Assembly: GCA_013336365.1 (NCBI GenBank)
Contig: JAAXTT010000108.1
Span: 1 to 5,196, forward strand
DNA length: 5,196 bases
Reading direction: 5' to 3'
From: Peptococcaceae bacterium
Lineage (GTDB): Bacteria; Bacillota; Desulfotomaculia; Desulfotomaculales; Desulfocucumaceae
In this document: positions 4,534-5,196 of the stretch, piece after piece
How the letters are laid out: each line of letters opens with the position of its first letter
Numbering within the stretch: the first letter of the stretch is position 1
Notes under the pieces: model-generated
Databases searched by the model: none
What the model saw: only the letters and a program-made list of their open reading frames with translations
What the model was told of the DNA's origin: nothing
Program-made: the position numbers and the translations under genes

Positions 4534-5196
4534 ACCTGACATTTCTCGCAAAAAAAGGTACTTCTCCCGGCCAGCTTGATTCTGCTGACCGGCTTTTGGC
4601 AGTTTACACAGGGCTTTGATTCCCGGCCGTAAACCCTGAGATTCATTTGATTGGCGCCTGGGTCTCCCCGACTGTCCACATAATCCCGAAAGCTGGTACC
4701 CCTGTTGGCGATGGCCTCCTCCAAAACCCGCCTGATTGAAGAGTGAAGCTCTGCAACCTCCTGAAAGCTCAGGTCCGAGGCCGGCCTTTGCGGATTTATT
4801 TTTGCCCGGTGAAGGGCCTCATCCACATAAATATTGCCCAAGCCTGCTACCAGGGTCTGGTCCAAAAGCAAGGGCTTGATTTTTGTTTTCCTCAAGGACA
4901 GTTTCTCCTCCAGAAATTCCCCGGTAAAACCCGAGCTGAGAGGCTCAACTCCCAGGCTGTCCAGACCGGGCCATAGCTTGGTTTCCCCTGAAGGAATAAG
5001 GGCCATTCGACCGAATTTGCGAATATCGGAATATTGAAGCTGAAAATGATTGTCTAAGCCAATCAAGACATGGGTATGCTTGTCTACCGGGGTACCCGGC
5101 CGAGTATATATTACCTTGCCGGTCATCCGTAAATGAACCGCCAACAACAGATTACCCTCCAGAGCAATCAGAATAAATTTACCTCTCCTGCTGACT
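4530..5196 (-). CDS. mutM: Formamidopyrimidine-DNA glycosylase MutM/Fpg (N-terminus beyond window)
   Basis: This is the base-excision repair enzyme that removes 8-oxoguanine and ring-opened purines and nicks the abasic site by beta/delta elimination. The window holds 221 codons. They begin in VSRRGKF, the conserved RR-x-K region near residue 55, so roughly 54 residues including the catalytic Pro and Glu of the PELPE start are off the right edge. Visible hallmarks are AVHLRMTGKV, the DIRKFGRM loop, the helix-two-turn-helix region DQTLVAGLGNIYVDEALHRAKINP, and a C-terminal zinc finger C-x2-C-x16-C-x2-C ending in GRSTFFCEKCQ with the DNA-binding arginine kept. The protein ends right after the finger, as usual for the family. 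No frameshift or missing key residue is seen in the part present. Its TAG stop overlaps the TAA of the convergent Cys-rich gene, with no terminator between. Confidence 0.97.
   Translation of the reverse strand, partial: VSRRGKFILIALEGNLLLAVHLRMTGKVIYTRPGTPVDKHTHVLIGLDNHFQLQYSDIRKFGRMALIPSGETKLWPGLDSLGVEPLSSGFTGEFLEEKLSLRKTKIKPLLLDQTLVAGLGNIYVDEALHRAKINPQRPASDLSFQEVAELHSSIRRVLEEAIANRGTSFRDYVDSRGDPGANQMNLRVYGRESKPCVNCQKPVSRIKLAGRSTFFCEKCQV

Overview
The window looks like a piece of a Bacillota (probably Clostridia-type) chromosome. The basis is strong AGGAGG-like ribosome binding sites, TTG start codons used with good Shine-Dalgarno spacing, sigma-A-like promoters, tight gene packing, and Firmicutes-style TypA and MutM sequences. 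I cannot name the species. The window holds eight protein genes. No RNA gene, insertion sequence, CRISPR array or convincing intrinsic terminator was seen.

Left part (1-2567): a minus-strand typA/bipA ribosome-associated GTPase gene whose C-terminal end runs off the left edge. It is preceded on the same strand by a gene for a 61-residue protein with two predicted membrane helices. A divergent control region of about 190 bp separates this pair from a plus-strand MgtC/SapB-family membrane protein gene with a good promoter and ribosome binding site.

Middle part (2568-4533): a compact four-gene block built around a divergent regulatory region. Leftward runs an XRE-family regulator gene (TTG start) followed after 33 bp by a gene for a 346-residue protein I do not recognise. 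Rightward runs a second, 71-residue XRE/Cro-like regulator followed after 16 bp by a gene for a 49-residue protein with nine cysteines. Between the two regulators lies a perfect 11-bp inverted repeat. One arm supplies the -35 box of the rightward promoter and the other covers its expected transcription start. The two regulators share an H-S-Y-x-x-K pattern in their recognition helices, so they may read related operators, like a small cI/Cro-type switch. This is the most interesting part of the window.

Right part (4530-5196): a minus-strand mutM (formamidopyrimidine-DNA glycosylase) gene whose N-terminal end runs off the right edge. The middle block meets both flanking genes tail to tail with no spacer: 0 bp against mgtC, and overlapping stop codons against mutM. 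It therefore fills the gap between two well-known genes exactly. A regulatory, stress-response, defence or selfish role for the block is possible, but the sequence alone does not prove any of these.
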